From Phoenix dactylifera (Eukaryota > Streptophyta > Magnoliopsida > Arecales > Arecaceae): a stretch of 64,000 bases of DNA. The notes beneath the pieces are model-generated. The model was not told the origin of the DNA and did not search any database. It was given only the letters and a program-made list of their open reading frames with translations. The stretch is from assembly GCF_009389715.1 (NCBI RefSeq), contig NW_024067995.1, positions 124,001-188,000 of the forward strand. Direction: 5' to 3'. This document shows, one piece after another, positions 11,172-23,688 of the stretch; the stretch's first letter is position 1, and the number at the start of each line of letters is the position of its first letter. The translations under genes and the position numbers were made by a program.

Positions 11172-12431
11172 AGTTTCTTCACAACCATTGCAAAGTTCAA
11201 AAGTTCACGATCCTTGAATGAGGTTGAACAGTTAGATAAGAGCTTCACAACTTTCCTATCCACCTAATTGCTGAACATTGTAGAGGAAGAATCTAGAGCT
11301 CCATTCCAACCAACATGACCATAAAATAGCTACTACAAGCATGAGAATAATGCATCGCAGGATGGATGAGAATTTCAACTTGCACCAAGTGGAGCAGATA
11401 TCCACCAGATTTGGAGGAACAACTAGATTGCTCTATAAATTATGTTGTTCAAGAAAAACAATTAAAAGCTATAGTTAGATTGGTAATTCATTCAAACAAC
11501 TCCAAGTGCCTAATTAGCCGGTTCTTAGTTGATATGAATTTCCTTTAGAAGGAAAATTATGATTTGAGAGATTGAATTGATTGAAGCATCCTCCCAAGCC
11601 CTTGATGCCTATCCACCTCCTTCTCCACCTCGATGGCTTCTTTCGATGCAGATAAGGATAGGGGATGGCCGGCGGCCAACACTAGCCTACTTTCAAGCAC
11701 CTTAATTGCATCTCTTTTCTCTCTCTCTTTCTTCACATTGCCCGTCGGAGCATAGTCGACAGCTTGTGGGTGTAGCAGCAATATCCATTCCTTCTCTAAC
11801 TTCGATCATATCTGCTGGTCACCTTCCAACCACGTGCATACACCGTGGTCCTAGATTTCTAGCCAGATAAGGATGGATGGATCGAAGTAGACATGAAGGT
11901 CATGAAGAGGATGGAGAGTCTTTGAGATTGGTGAAGTTGGCAAAGGTGCTGACTTTGGTGCAGCAGAGCAATGGGATTGGGGTTTTGACAGAGTTGATCA
12001 GGTTGGATCAGGCAACACCAAATAGGAAAAATCTTTGGCGCTTTAACTTTTTTCTTTATTTGCCATTTATAATTACATATTATTTACTAGATTTATTATT
12101 TGATATTGAAGGTTCCTTGTCTAGAGAATTCAATCTAATTGTCAGATGGTTTTTTATAATTACACATGTGACTCAAAGAGCTGATGTCGTATATATTCTG
12201 CAATTAGAATTTTTATTTGTTCATTTTTTCCCTAATTTGTTTTATGGTTATCTTAGGGTTGGCTAGTCAGTATAGGATGTTATGGATTACGGAGATACAA
12301 TGATTATATTATTGGTAATTTGATATTACTATAGAAAAAGATGAAACAAAATTGCAAGGAAAAATATAGTTAATTTTTAAATTTTAAAAATTTTCTATGT
12401 ATATTCATAAATCTAATTAGTTTGGTGTGTT

Positions 12432-12511
<80 letters not shown>

Positions 12512-12793
12512 TAATAATCTTATACTTATGGGAAACGGGAAAAAAGAACTAAATTGCAAAATAACAAAATCATTTGTTGTTTCCTCTTCCTTTTATGAAA
12601 TCTCTTTTGGGGGATGAGGGTTCTTTAATGCACCCTCTTTCATTTAAAATATTAAAATGATCACACAAGGGGGAAAAAGGCAAAAAATGAAAATATAGGG
12701 AAGGAAAAAACATATGGAAAATGCCCTATTGGGAACTGGAGAGGATCAAAGCCAACCACCAGAAGACACTTGCCCAAGTGAGAGAACATTTGA
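11172..12793. other. Intergenic, AT-rich; one unidentified coding-like stretch
   Basis: 11557-11781, read on the minus strand, gives an open, charged, non-repetitive peptide of 74 residues (it contains NVKKEREKRDAIKVLES). It could be an exon fragment of a host gene, but I do not recognise the family and see no neighbouring exons. The rest is AT-rich without identifiable features. The last bases (TTTGA, 12789-12793) are the target site of the solo LTR that follows. Confidence 0.3.
12440..12505. repeat. (TA)n microsatellite
   Basis: An essentially uninterrupted run of TA dinucleotides in AT-rich intergenic DNA. Confidence 0.97.
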
Positions 12794-13522
12794 TGTCACG
12801 CCCTGAGCCTGAGGCGCGTCAGACGCCGCACGCCCGCACGGCAGGCCGCGCAGCCGTGCAAGGCAGCGGATCACATCAAAGCAAATACGGATGTTCAAAA
12901 CTTATTTGAGGGTAAATCACAGATGCTTAAAATTGACAAAAATACTTAAAGTCATTCAAAGGCAGTCTTACAAAATTTCAAAATAACATTGGCTAACATA
13001 ATTCAAATGTCCAAACTAAACTAACTAAAATGCCAATAACTGAAAAATCATCGAAAAATCTAACACACTTCCCAATCCCGCGCGATCAAGCCTCTGGATC
13101 TGAAAAACAGAGAAAATAAAATAATGAGCTACACTAGCCCAGTAAGCAACAAAATACCCCAAAGTGGGATCAGAGCATATCAGATCAAAATGCAGGATAA
13201 TGTCTGGAATAAATCATAAATAACATCGTTTTACTGTTTTAATAAAACTTATTATCATTTTTTCAAAAAATCTGATACCAGAATCTCAACATGATAGGCT
13301 ACGGCCACGTAACCCAGTGGCATGGATTGCACAAGATGCCAAACACCACTATTATTAAGCACCGGTGGTACGGTGTCCAAATACCACTATTCTAATCACC
13401 GGTGGTACGGTGTCGAAATCGGTTCCTCATAGATACAAGTCGACAGGGTCAACGTATAATCTCCATTGGCAGGGCTAGAACAGAACAGATCATAGCCATG
13501 CTGAGAATGCATATATATATAT

Positions 13523-15858
13523 TGTTAGATGTATGCCCTAAAAGCCAATTTGGCTGACACATTGTTGATTCTAGGGACATAATTTTGTACTTGACTATTT
13601 ATTATTGAATAAATAAAAGGCATCTTTTCATTCATATTGTTTATGTGTCTATGAATCGTCCAAGAAATTAATAAGATGATGATACATATTCTCAAGAGTT
13701 GAGAATTTGAGCCATGTATCATTGGTGATTAATTTCTAAATGCTCCTGATCAATAGATCATCACGAGGACGGTGATCGATCCGATCAGTGCACAGATCAC
13801 TTTCCTTCTGGATGGACGAGACTTGAGTCCACAGTGTAGGGACACTGAAGTAATAGTGCAGGTGCTTGTTAGAGAACAAGGGTACTGAGCGTGACCAAGA
13901 CAAGAAGTCACTTGGATGTCTATCCACTCGTCAGTGACTTGCTTGATGTTGCAGTAGTGTGACTGGTCCTTTGACCTGCGGTGCTTCGGCTACTCACAGT
14001 GAGGTTATTGTAGTTTGACTGCACACATACATGGTCTCTAGCCATATGGGTCCATGCAGTGTAGATTGGCTGCAGTAGGTTCACTGTAGGAGTAGGGTAT
14101 GCACCTATAAGGAATCTATCGACCTTGATAGAAAAGGAGTGATCCTATGTGATTTGTTAGACTGAGTTCTAAGACCTTGGCCAGGGCAGTAATATAAAGT
14201 GAAAAAGAGTTTTCCACTATCGAACTCAAGTCGAACAAATCTTGACATATGACAGACGATGGGGTTTGACGAGTTGTCCATGACCTCCGTCCTGTAGGAA
14301 TCCACGATAGTAGGACTGTATCACACGTTAACTGCACCTAGAGGTTCATCATTCCATTCTGCTGGGTGGCCACTACATGCTGCTAGGTGTCACTGGTGGA
14401 TGGTGGGACTCATAGGGAATATCTTGATGATCGATAAACCCTAATGAGTTGAGTTGGAATCGTTCCAACCCATTGAAAGGAGTTTTCAATGATATAGTGA
14501 TAGAGATCACAATATATCTCACTACCAGTCAGAATAGAACCTATGGGGTCACACACACTAGAAGTATTGACCGATCCGATGGTTGAAATTGTGATTAGGA
14601 ATCACAAGTAATCAATTTGATTGATAAGAAGTTGAAGAAGGAACAAAGAAAATTAATTAATTAGACTTAAACACAAATCCTACTTCGGGTAGGATTCCTA
14701 GAGTCCTAATTGGATTAGGGCTGGAAATCCTAGTTGGAGTAGGACTGGAATTCCTACTTAGAATAGGATTCCTACAATCCTAATGAGATTAGGAATTTTG
14801 AATCAAAATTGGATTCCTACTTGGAGTAGGATTCCTAGAAATCCTAATTGGATTAGGACTACGGATTCAAATAGAGTCCTAATTGGATTAGGACTAAAAT
14901 TAAACAAATCCTAATTGGATTAGGATTCCTTAAGTCTAAATTAATTAATAATCTAATGAATCAACATGACTCCTAATTGGATTAGGATTGAAGAGTTCAA
15001 TTGAGTCATGGTTCATTCAAGTCCTAATTAGATTAGGACTAGCGTAGATTGAACCCAATATGGTCAATCCTAATTAGATTAGGACTTAACCATAAGAGAG
15101 GCACCCAATCCTCTTTGGAAGAGGATTAGGGCATCACAAGAAGGAGGGATCACGCCCCTCCTCCTCTCCTTGTGTGCGGCATGAAGAGAGGGGCCGGCGC
15201 CCCCCTTTCTTAGGCAAGTTGTCATTGGAACTCCTAAAAGTTAGGAGCTCCAATCCCTTTATAAGGAGGACTAGGGGCCGGCGCCCTAAGCAATTGAATC
15301 CTCTTCTCCTTGCTGCCGCCACCCTCTCCCAACTCCCTGGTTCAGCCGCCAACAAGAAGGAAAAAGAAGAGAGCCTTGTCCGCCTCCTCTTCCTCCAATC
15401 CTTCTTCCAACGCGGGGAAAAGAAAGAAGGCTGCAGAAGCTGTGTTCTTCTTCCTTGAGTTCCTTCTTCCTCTTCCTCCTCTCAAGCACAATCAAGGGTT
15501 GATTGAAAGAGAGGAGATCAGCCATCAAAAGAAGTCTTTGCAAGGGAGCTAGCACCCCGGGAAGACAAGAAAGCTTTGATCGGTTCTCTACTTCGTGTGG
15601 ATACCCGTAGAGGCCGGACGTTTGAACGGCTTCAAACGAACCCTCTTCCAAAACCACGAATTCAGATTTGCGGTGATCATCTACCCGCGCAAGGTGAAGA
15701 TTTGATCTTCCTATTAGTTTTAAAAGTTTTAATTCTTACCTAATTACGAAAGGTCTCGAAACAACGTTCATGCGATGAACGTCGATCCCGCACATGCCTC
15801 TTCCGCTGCCATCTGATTTAATTTTTGAAATATCAGCGGCATGGGCGGGTTCCCAACA
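13523..15858 (+). repeat. Copia 5' LTR with an array of short hairpins
   Basis: TG..CA ends with the inverted terminus TGTTAG. Between about 14677 and 15085 lie a dozen imperfect palindromes of the form TCCTAATTGGATTAGGA, most about 17-19 bp long with 7-bp arms. A further one, CTCCTAAAAGTTAGGAG, lies near 15232. The 3' LTR has the same array. Confidence 0.96.
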
Positions 15859-15859
15859 G

Positions 15860-15871
15860 TGGTATCAGAGC
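15860..15871 (+). other. Copia primer-binding site (initiator tRNA-Met)
   Basis: TGGTATCAGAGC starts one base after the 5' LTR. This is the standard complement of the 3' end of plant initiator tRNA-Met and primes minus-strand DNA synthesis. Confidence 0.93.
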
Positions 15872-17415
15872 CTAGGCTTCGTAGATTAAGGTAAGAATTA
15901 AATATCTAAAGGCATATTAGATCTGAAAATTGAATGATTATGCATGCTGAAAAATTCTGCATGCAGATTTTTCAGGGGTGCTGATTTTTTTGCATGCTGA
16001 TTTTTATGTGATAAAATGATGATTCTAATTGCGTTGTTAATGAGATTACAAAGTTTAGAATCATGATTAGCATGATCAGCGACCTATGTCATGATATAAT
16101 CAGTTAGTTTTCAGATCTGAAAATTATAATTGTTGCATACGGTGATGATCATAGGATTCAAACCCTTTTGGTATCAAATGTAATGACCTGCGATGTGATC
16201 TGCGATGTCATGTAATTTTTCAGATGCTTGCATGCATCTTATTTGATGTTTTGAGAGGCCTGCGTGCCTCCTAAAAGGAGATGTAATTTATTTTTATTTT
16301 TATTTTACATCTGGTTGTATTTCTGTGATGTGATGTACATCAACGATCAAGTTGAAGCAAAGGCATGAGATGAAAGGTGATCCAAGCGGTTGATGGCGAT
16401 GGGATCAAGGGTTGATCAAGGATCGAATCAAGGAGGCTTGGAACCAATTCAAGAGTTGAAGACCACTTGATCGATTGATGTGCATGTGCTTGTAATACGA
16501 CCTAATTAGAATCCATGATCATCACCTATTTAAAGTTTAACTTTAATTTGATGCTGCGATTATAACTGCCTGTGATGTGCCGTTTGCATGTGATGTAAAT
16601 GCGAGTCGGGTAGATAGGTTTACATGTGATGTAGCAAACCCAATTGAGACCTAAATCAAAACCTCCTCAATCAAGTCGAGAGTGAACCGACATGAGCAAG
16701 TCATATTAGATTAATTGATCTAATTAGTGTCTAGGAAAGCATGAAAGGTGGTTACTTAATTAGGACCTTACTCTCTGAGTAAGGGGAGCCTCCCACCTGC
16801 TTACCTGGCCAATTGTTCGATTACCTCTTATGAAGGGCTCAAGTTGCAAACACTAAGACCTGATTAACCAATATTAAGTCAATAGGTCTTCCACTGTAGT
16901 AGAGCTGCTAAGGCCTTTCTGATGTTGATTTGTCTCGGCTGGACACAGTGGTCAAGTTGCATCGGAGGGCTGGACCTCTCTATAGACATGAGATGTTGTA
17001 GGGTAAAGGTGGGGTTGGGCACCAATAACTGTTAGGTGAGGACCCAATGACGACTTTATTCCTACGGTTATACGGTGGGTCTGACTTAACTAAGAAATGG
17101 GACCAATAACTGTTAGGTGAGGTCTTCATGGCTTAGAGACCAAGTTACACTGCAACATGCTTGAGAAGCATTGTACAAGAGTTGTACACTCATCCATCTA
17201 TGTGTCACCAATAACTGTTAGGTGAGGTGGCATGTAAATCGGTGGGACCGCAGTACCCACTAGAAACCCTAGTCGTGTGGGATTTCCGTTTTCCTACCAG
17301 GGGAGTGTGAGGAATTCGAGAAAATAGTGGGAGTTACATTTGTTCTAAAAGACCTTAGAACAGATTAGGATCAAGTACAAAAGTCTAACTAGAATCTTTA
17401 CTCTCTGCAGATACA
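15872..17415 (+). other. Copia untranslated leader with three 21-bp repeats
   Basis: A long leader of about 1.5 kb precedes gag. It contains three copies of ACCAATAACTGTTAGGTGAG(G) at 17021, 17102 and 17207. About 15975-16876 is the source-like sequence of the fragment inserted in the gypsy LTR at 2380-3290. I see no open frame of note. Confidence 0.85.
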
Positions 17416-19326
17416 ATGTCAGCTTCAAACCCTTTGACCTGTATTCTTGAGACCAACCGACTGACCGGAACCAATTACAAAGACTGGCTTAGAAATCTCA
17501 AAATAGTTTTGGACTGTGAGAAAATAGGCTACATACTCGATTCAGATATCCCCACACTACCAACACGTCCTACTGATGTTCAGCGTGAGATGCATAAAAA
17601 GTGGTTGGATGATGACATTAGAGTAAAATGCTATATGATGGCATCCATGTCTAATGAACTCCAATGCCAGCATGAAAATATAAAGACTGCTAGGGACATA
17701 CTGGCACACCTGCAAGAGTTGTATGGTGAGCAGAGTCGCACAGCTCGTTTTGAAGTGTCCAAGAGGCTTTTCAAAGCGAAGATGCGCGAGGGGCAGTCTG
17801 TCCATGATCACGGTCTGACCATGATCAAGGACCTAGAGGAGCTTGAGAAGCTCGGTATGGACATGCACAAGGAATTACAAGTGGATTTGATCCTACAGTC
17901 ACTTCCTGATTCATTTGGTCAGTTTATAGTAAACTACCACATGAATAAGATTGAATGCACTAAGACTGAACTAATCAACATGTTGGTAACTGCTGAGGGA
18001 GCCTTGAAAGGTTCAAGGGGCAATGTCCTTGCTGCTGAGTTGACTTCTGGTTCCAAGAGAAAGTCTACTTGGAAGAAAAAGAAGCCTGCTAAGAAGCAGA
18101 AGAAAGACAAGAAGCCAAAGAAGGAAGTTCAAAAGAAAAAGGCTAACGACAAAGGAAAATGTTTCCACTGCAATGTCGAAGGCCACTGGAAGAGAAACTG
18201 TCCTTCATACCTCGAGAGCCTGAAGAACGAGAAAGGTGACACACCTTCAGAAGGTATAGACTTGCTCATAATTGAAACTAATCTAACGGTTTCTTCTACT
18301 TCTAGTTGGGTTATAGATTCTGGTTCTAGTGCTCATCTGTGCACTACCATGCAGGGTCTAAAGAAAAGTAGAAGGCTGGCGGAAGGTGCGGTAACCCTTA
18401 GGGTTGGCAACGGGGCAAAAGTTGCTGCTGTGGCTGTGGGCACCTACCATCTGCGACTACCGTCTGGATTTAGTTTAATACTTAGAGACTGCTATTATGT
18501 ACCTGTTGCTAGCAGAAATTTGATTTCTGTTTCATGTCTAGCACAGGAAGGTCATGTTTTTATATTTGACAAAGACTGCTGTTCTATTTATTTAAGAAAT
18601 AAAATAGTCGCACGTGGTTTCATGATCGACAGTCTCTATCATTTACATATGGATGTATCTGTGAATGTTACCGAGCAAGATATGAGTGCCAAAGGATCCA
18701 AAAGATCCAGAGATGAGATAAACCAAAGATATTTGTGGCACCTCAGACTTGGCCATATTGGAGAGGATAGGATGAACAAAATGGATAAAGATGGGCTTCT
18801 CGGCTCATTGACTTCCGAGTCATATCCAGTTTGCGAGTCCTGTCTTCAAGGAAAAATGGCTAGACTGCCCTTTGTAGGACATGGGGAGAGGACCACTGAA
18901 ATACTTACCCAAGTACATACAGATGTATGTGGCCCATTCGATGTGCTAGCCAGGGGACGTTATTCTTACTTCATTACCTTTATCGATGATTATTCGCGGT
19001 ATGGGTATGTGTATCTTATGAGACACAAGTCTGAATCTTTTGAAAAGTTCAAAGAGTTCAAGAATGAAGTAGAAAAACAAACTGGAAAACCTCTTAAGGC
19101 TCTTCGATCAGATCGAGGAGGAGAATACCTTAGTGGGAAATTCCGGGACTATCTCAAAGAAAACGGCATAGTCTCACAATGGATACCTCCGGGTACACCT
19201 CAACTCAACGGGGTGTCAGAAAGGAGGAATCGGACCCTGTTGGACATGGTCAGGTCCATGATGATTTCACTGATTTACCTATGTTCCTTTGGGGAGATGC
19301 CTTACTCACAGCGATTTATTTATTGA
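17416..19326 (+). pseudogene. Copia gag, protease and N-terminal integrase
   Basis: An ATG start opens a 636-codon frame. A gag domain of the UBN2/retrotran_gag type occupies about residues 15-190, and a lysine-rich linker follows. The zinc knuckle CFHCNVEGHWKRNC has C249, C252, H257 and C262. The aspartic protease signature DSG is at residues 301-303. The integrase zinc finger (about 440-480) and the first part of its DDE core follow. A single-base frameshift near 19250-19275, inside the integrase core, ends this frame early and moves the rest of pol into the overlapping frame. The polyprotein is therefore broken. Confidence 0.92.
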
Positions 19327-20897
19327 ATAGAGTTCCCTCTAAATCCGTTCCTACCACACCGTATGAGATATGGCATGGTAAGAAACCAAGTCTGGGTCAT
19401 CTCAAGATTTGGGGATGTCCGGCCCACGTCAAGCGACTACAGGCGGACAAGTTAGAGGCTAGGACCATAAGTGCTCGTTTTATAGGATATCCTAAAGAGT
19501 CATTAGGATACAATTTCTACATCTCAGAGGATCACAATGTGTTTGTGAGCCGTCATGCCATCTTCTTGGAAAATCAGTTTATCCTTGATAGAGGCAGTGG
19601 GAGGAAAATTGAGCTTGAAGAGAAAGTCTCTGAAAAGCAACGAGTCATGGATCCTATAGAACCCATTCATAAAGAGCCAGTACACGATGTCCCTCAACCA
19701 CCTCGTAGATCTAGTAGGGTCTTCCATCCTCCCGATAGATACTTAGGTATACTAGCAGAGGATACCGAGGAAATGTTCCTAGTGGGAGATAGGGATCACA
19801 TACAGGATCCCAAAACCTACAACGAGGCGATATCTGATATCGATTCCGAGAAATGGCTGGAAGCTATGAAGTCAGAGTTAGACTCCATGCATTCCAACCA
19901 AGTCTGGACCTTAGTAGATCCACCAGAAGGTATTGTACCTATTGGATGCAAATGGATCTACAAAAGGAAGATAGGTTCGGATGGAGAGGTAGAGACCTAT
20001 AAGGCAAGGCTTGTGGCGAAAGGGTATAGTCAGCGCGAAGGCATTGACTATCAGGAGACCTTTTCACCTGTTGCCATGCTAAAATCCATCCGAACATTGC
20101 TTGCCATTGCAGCATTTCATGATTATGAAATTTGGCAGATGGATGTGAAAACTGCTTTCCTGAATGGATATCTTGATGAAGATATCTATATGGAACAGCC
20201 TTTGGGTTTCACTTCCAGTGATGGAGATCACAAGGTCTGCAAGCTGCAAAGGTCCATCTATGGACTAAAGCAAGCATCTCGGAGTTGGAACACTCGTTTC
20301 GATGACGCAATCAAAATGTTTGATTTCATCAAAAACGAAGAGGAACCGTGCGTTTACAAAAAGGTTAGTGGGAGTGCTGTCGTTTTTCTCGTACTGTACG
20401 TAGATGACATTCTCCTAATAGGGAATGATATTCCCATGCTAACCTCGGTTAAGGTCTGGTTGTCAAAAGAATTCTCCATGAAAGACCTTGGGGAAGCATC
20501 CTATATTTTGGGAATAAAGGTCTATAGAGATAGATCTAAAAGGATGCTTGGCCTGTCACAGAAAATGTACATAGAGGAGGTGCTGAAGAGGTTCAGCATG
20601 GAAAACTCCAAGAGGGGTCTCTTACCCCTAAGACATGGAATTCATCTCTCCAAGAAGATGTGCCCCAACACATCTGAAGAGATTCAACGCATGAGCAAGA
20701 TCCCCTATGCATCAGCAATAGGGAGCCTCATGTATGCCATGCTATGTACACGACCTGATATAGCCCTTGCTGTGAGTGTCACAAGCAGATATCAGTCGAA
20801 TCCAGGTGAAGAACACTGGACAGCTGTGAAGAATATTCTTAAGTACTTGAGAAGAACTAAAGATTTATTCTTGGTCTTCGGAGAAGATCAGAGTTGA
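19179..20897 (+). pseudogene. Copia integrase C-terminus and reverse transcriptase (frameshifted)
   Basis: This frame overlaps the previous one and carries genuine similarity from about 19260 on. It gives the integrase C-terminal part ([20 protein letters not shown]), a linker, then the copia reverse transcriptase from about residue 235 with the catalytic YVDD at residues 407-410. It stops at 20897 at the beginning of the RNase H region. RT is complete as far as I can judge. Codon use and composition match the upstream frame, so this is one gene broken by a frameshift. Confidence 0.92.
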
Positions 20898-21338
20898 AGG
20901 TAGAAGGATGCACACATATTGATGATAGAAAGTCTACATCAGAATATGTGCAATTGTGGTTCAGTAAATTGGAAGAGTTCCAAACAACCGATCATTATAG
21001 ATCTACCTTAGAAGCTGAATGTTAAGCCGTATCTAAGGGTGCAGTGGAAACCTTTTGATTAAAAGTTAATTGCAGAGTTAGGTGTAATGTCATTAGATGC
21101 CATAACACTTTACTGCGATAACATTGGCACCATAGCACTAGCTATGGAGCCATGGTCTCATCAAAAGTCCAAGCACATAGAGCGGCGCTTCCATTTCATA
21201 CGCGACTATGATGTAGAGGTACGGAGAGTAGACTCCGCGGATAACGTGGCAGACCCGTTCACTAAGCAGCTGAGTCAGCAAAAGACTGAAGCCCACCTTG
21301 AGAAGATGGGCCTAAGATATATGACCAATTGGCTTTAG
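20898..21338 (+). pseudogene. Copia RNase H remnant
   Basis: The RNase H domain is reduced to fragments with several stops, frame changes and missing stretches (20898-21086). It is followed by an open end (21087-21338) with the conserved C-terminal motif HIERRFHFIRD and ADPFTKQL. Damage here is far heavier than anywhere else in the element or in its LTRs. Without RNase H the element cannot complete reverse transcription by itself. Confidence 0.88.
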
Positions 21339-21340
21339 TG

Positions 21341-21352
21341 CAAGTGGGAGAT
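21341..21352 (+). other. Copia polypurine tract
   Basis: CAAGTGGGAGAT lies immediately before the 3' LTR, the place where plus-strand priming occurs. Confidence 0.85.
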
Positions 21353-23688
21353 TGTTAGATGTATGCCCTAGAAGCCAATTTGGCTGACACATTGTTGATT
21401 CTAGGGACATAATTTTGTACTTGACTATTTATTATTGAATAAATAAAAGGCATCTTTTCATTCATATTGTTTATGTGTCTATGAATCGTCCAAGAAATTA
21501 ATAAGATGATGATACATATTCTCAAGAGTTGAGAATTTGAGCCATGTATCATTGGTGATTAATTTCTAAATGCTCCTGATCAATGGATCATCACGAGGAC
21601 GGTGATCGATCCGATCAGTGCACAGATCACTTTCCTTCTGGATGGACGAGACTTGAGTCCACAGTGTAGGGATACTGAAGTGATAGTGCAGGTGCTTGTT
21701 AGAGAACAAGGGTACTGAGCGTGACCAAGACAAGAAGTCACTTGGATGTCTATCCACTCGTCAGTGACTTGCTTGATGTTGCAGTAGTGTGACTGGTCCT
21801 TTGACCTGCGGTGCTTCGGCTACTCACAGTGAGGTTATTGTAGTTTGACTGCACACATACATGGTCTCTAGCCATATGGGTCCATGCAGTGTAGATTGGC
21901 TGCAGTAGGTTCACTGTAGGAGTAGGGTATGCACCTATAAGGAATCTATCGACCTTGATAGAAAAGGAGTGATCCTATGTGATTTGTTAGACTGAGTTCT
22001 AAGACCTTGGCCAGGGCAGTAATATAAAGTGAAAAAGAGTTTTCCACTATCGAACTCAAGTCGAACAAATCTTGACATATGACAGACGATGGGGTTTGAC
22101 GAGTTGTCCATGACCTCCGTCCTGTAGGGATCCACGATAGTAGGACTGTATCACACGTTAACTGCACCTAGAGGTTCATCATTCCATTCTGCTGGGTGGC
22201 CACTACATGCTGCTAGGTGTCACTGGTGGATGGTGGGACTCATAGGGATTATCTTGATGATCGATAAACCCTAATGAGTTGAGTTGGAATCGTTCCAACC
22301 CATTGAAAGGAGTTTTCAATGATATAGTGATAGAGATCACAATATATCTCACTACTAGTCAGAATAGAACCTATGGGGTCACACACACTAGAAGTATTGA
22401 CCGATCGGATGGTTGAAATTGTGATTAGGAATCACAAGTAATCAATTTGATTGATAAGAAGTTGAAGAAGGAACAAAGGAAATTAATTAATTAGACTTAA
22501 ACACAAATCCTACTTCGGGTAGGATTCCTAGAGTCCTAATTGGATTAGGGCTGGGAATCCTAGTTGGAGTAGGACTGGAATTCCTACTTAGAATAGGATT
22601 CCTACAATCCTAATGAGATTAGGAATTTTGAATCAAAATTGGATTCCTACTTGGAGTAGGATTTCCTAGAAATCCTAATTGGATTAGGACTACGGATTCA
22701 AATAGAGTCCTAATTGGATTAGGACTAAAATTAAGCAAATCCTAATTGGATTAGGATTCCTTAAGTCTAAATTAATTAATAATCTAATGAATCAACATGA
22801 CTCCTAATTGGATTAGGATTGAAGAGTTCAATTGAGTCATGGTTCATTCAAGTCCTAATTGGATTAGGACTAGCGTAGATTGAACCCAATATGGTCAATC
22901 CTAATTAGATTAGGACTTAACCATAAGAGAGGCACCCAATCCTCTTTGGAAGAGGATTAGGGCATCACAAGAAGGAGGGATCACGCCCCTCCTCCTCTCC
23001 TTGTGTGCGGCATGAAGAGAGGGGCCGGCGCCCCCCCTTCTTAGGCAAGTTGTCATTGGAACTCCTAAAAGTTAGGAGCTCCAATCCCTTTATAAGGAGG
23101 ACTAGGGGCCGGCGCCCTAAGCAATTGAATCCTCTTCTCCTTGCTGCCGCCACCCTCTCCCAACTCCCTGGTTCAGCCGCCAACAAGAAGGAAAAAGAAG
23201 AGAGCCTTGTCCGCCTCCTCTTCCTCCAATCCTTCTTCCAACGCGGGGAAAAGAAAGAAGGCTGCAGAAGCTGTGTTCTTCTTCCTTGAGTTCCTTCTTC
23301 CTCTTCCTCCTCTAAGCACAATCAAGGGTTGATTGAAAGAGAGGAGATCAGCCATCAAAAGAAGTCTTTGCAAGGGAGCTAGCACCCCGGGAAGACAAGA
23401 AAGCTTTGATCGGTTCTCTACTTCGTGTGGATACCCGTAGAGGCCGGACGTTTGAACGGCTTCAAACGAACCCTCTTCCAAAACCACGAATTCAGATTTG
23501 CGGTGATCATCTACCCGCGCAAGGTGAAGATTTGATCTTCCTATTAGTTTTAAAAGTTTTAATTCTTACCTAATTACGAAAGGTCTCGAAACAACGTTCA
23601 TGCGATGAACGTCGATCCCGCACATGCCTCTTCTGCTGCCATCTGATTTAATTTTTGAAATATCAGCGGCATGGGCGGGTTCCCAACA
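21353..23688 (+). repeat. Copia 3' LTR
   Basis: It has the same length and ends as the 5' LTR, with about 15 differences including compensating 1-bp indels near 22660 and 23313. It contains the second copy of the hairpin array (about 22507-22916). Confidence 0.96.

Larger units (their letters stand above)
13523..23688 (+). mobile_element. Ty1/copia retrotransposon, structurally complete but pol-defective
   Basis: The element is 10166 bp. Both LTRs are 2336 bp, start TGTTAGATG and end CCCAACA. The primer-binding site and polypurine tract are present, and a perfect TATAT duplication flanks it (13518-13522 and 23689-23693). Domain order is gag, protease, integrase, RT, RNase H, which is diagnostic of copia. 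I counted about 15 differences between the LTRs, roughly 0.6%, so the insertion is recent. The coding region nevertheless carries a frameshift and a wrecked RNase H. Confidence 0.97.

Noticed and set aside
12721..12909. Short open frame across 12721-12909
   Set aside because: Spans the border of the solo LTR at 12794, so it is a chance frame.
17021..17229. Spaced direct repeats as a CRISPR-like array
   Set aside because: Three copies only, irregular spacing, within a plant retrotransposon leader.
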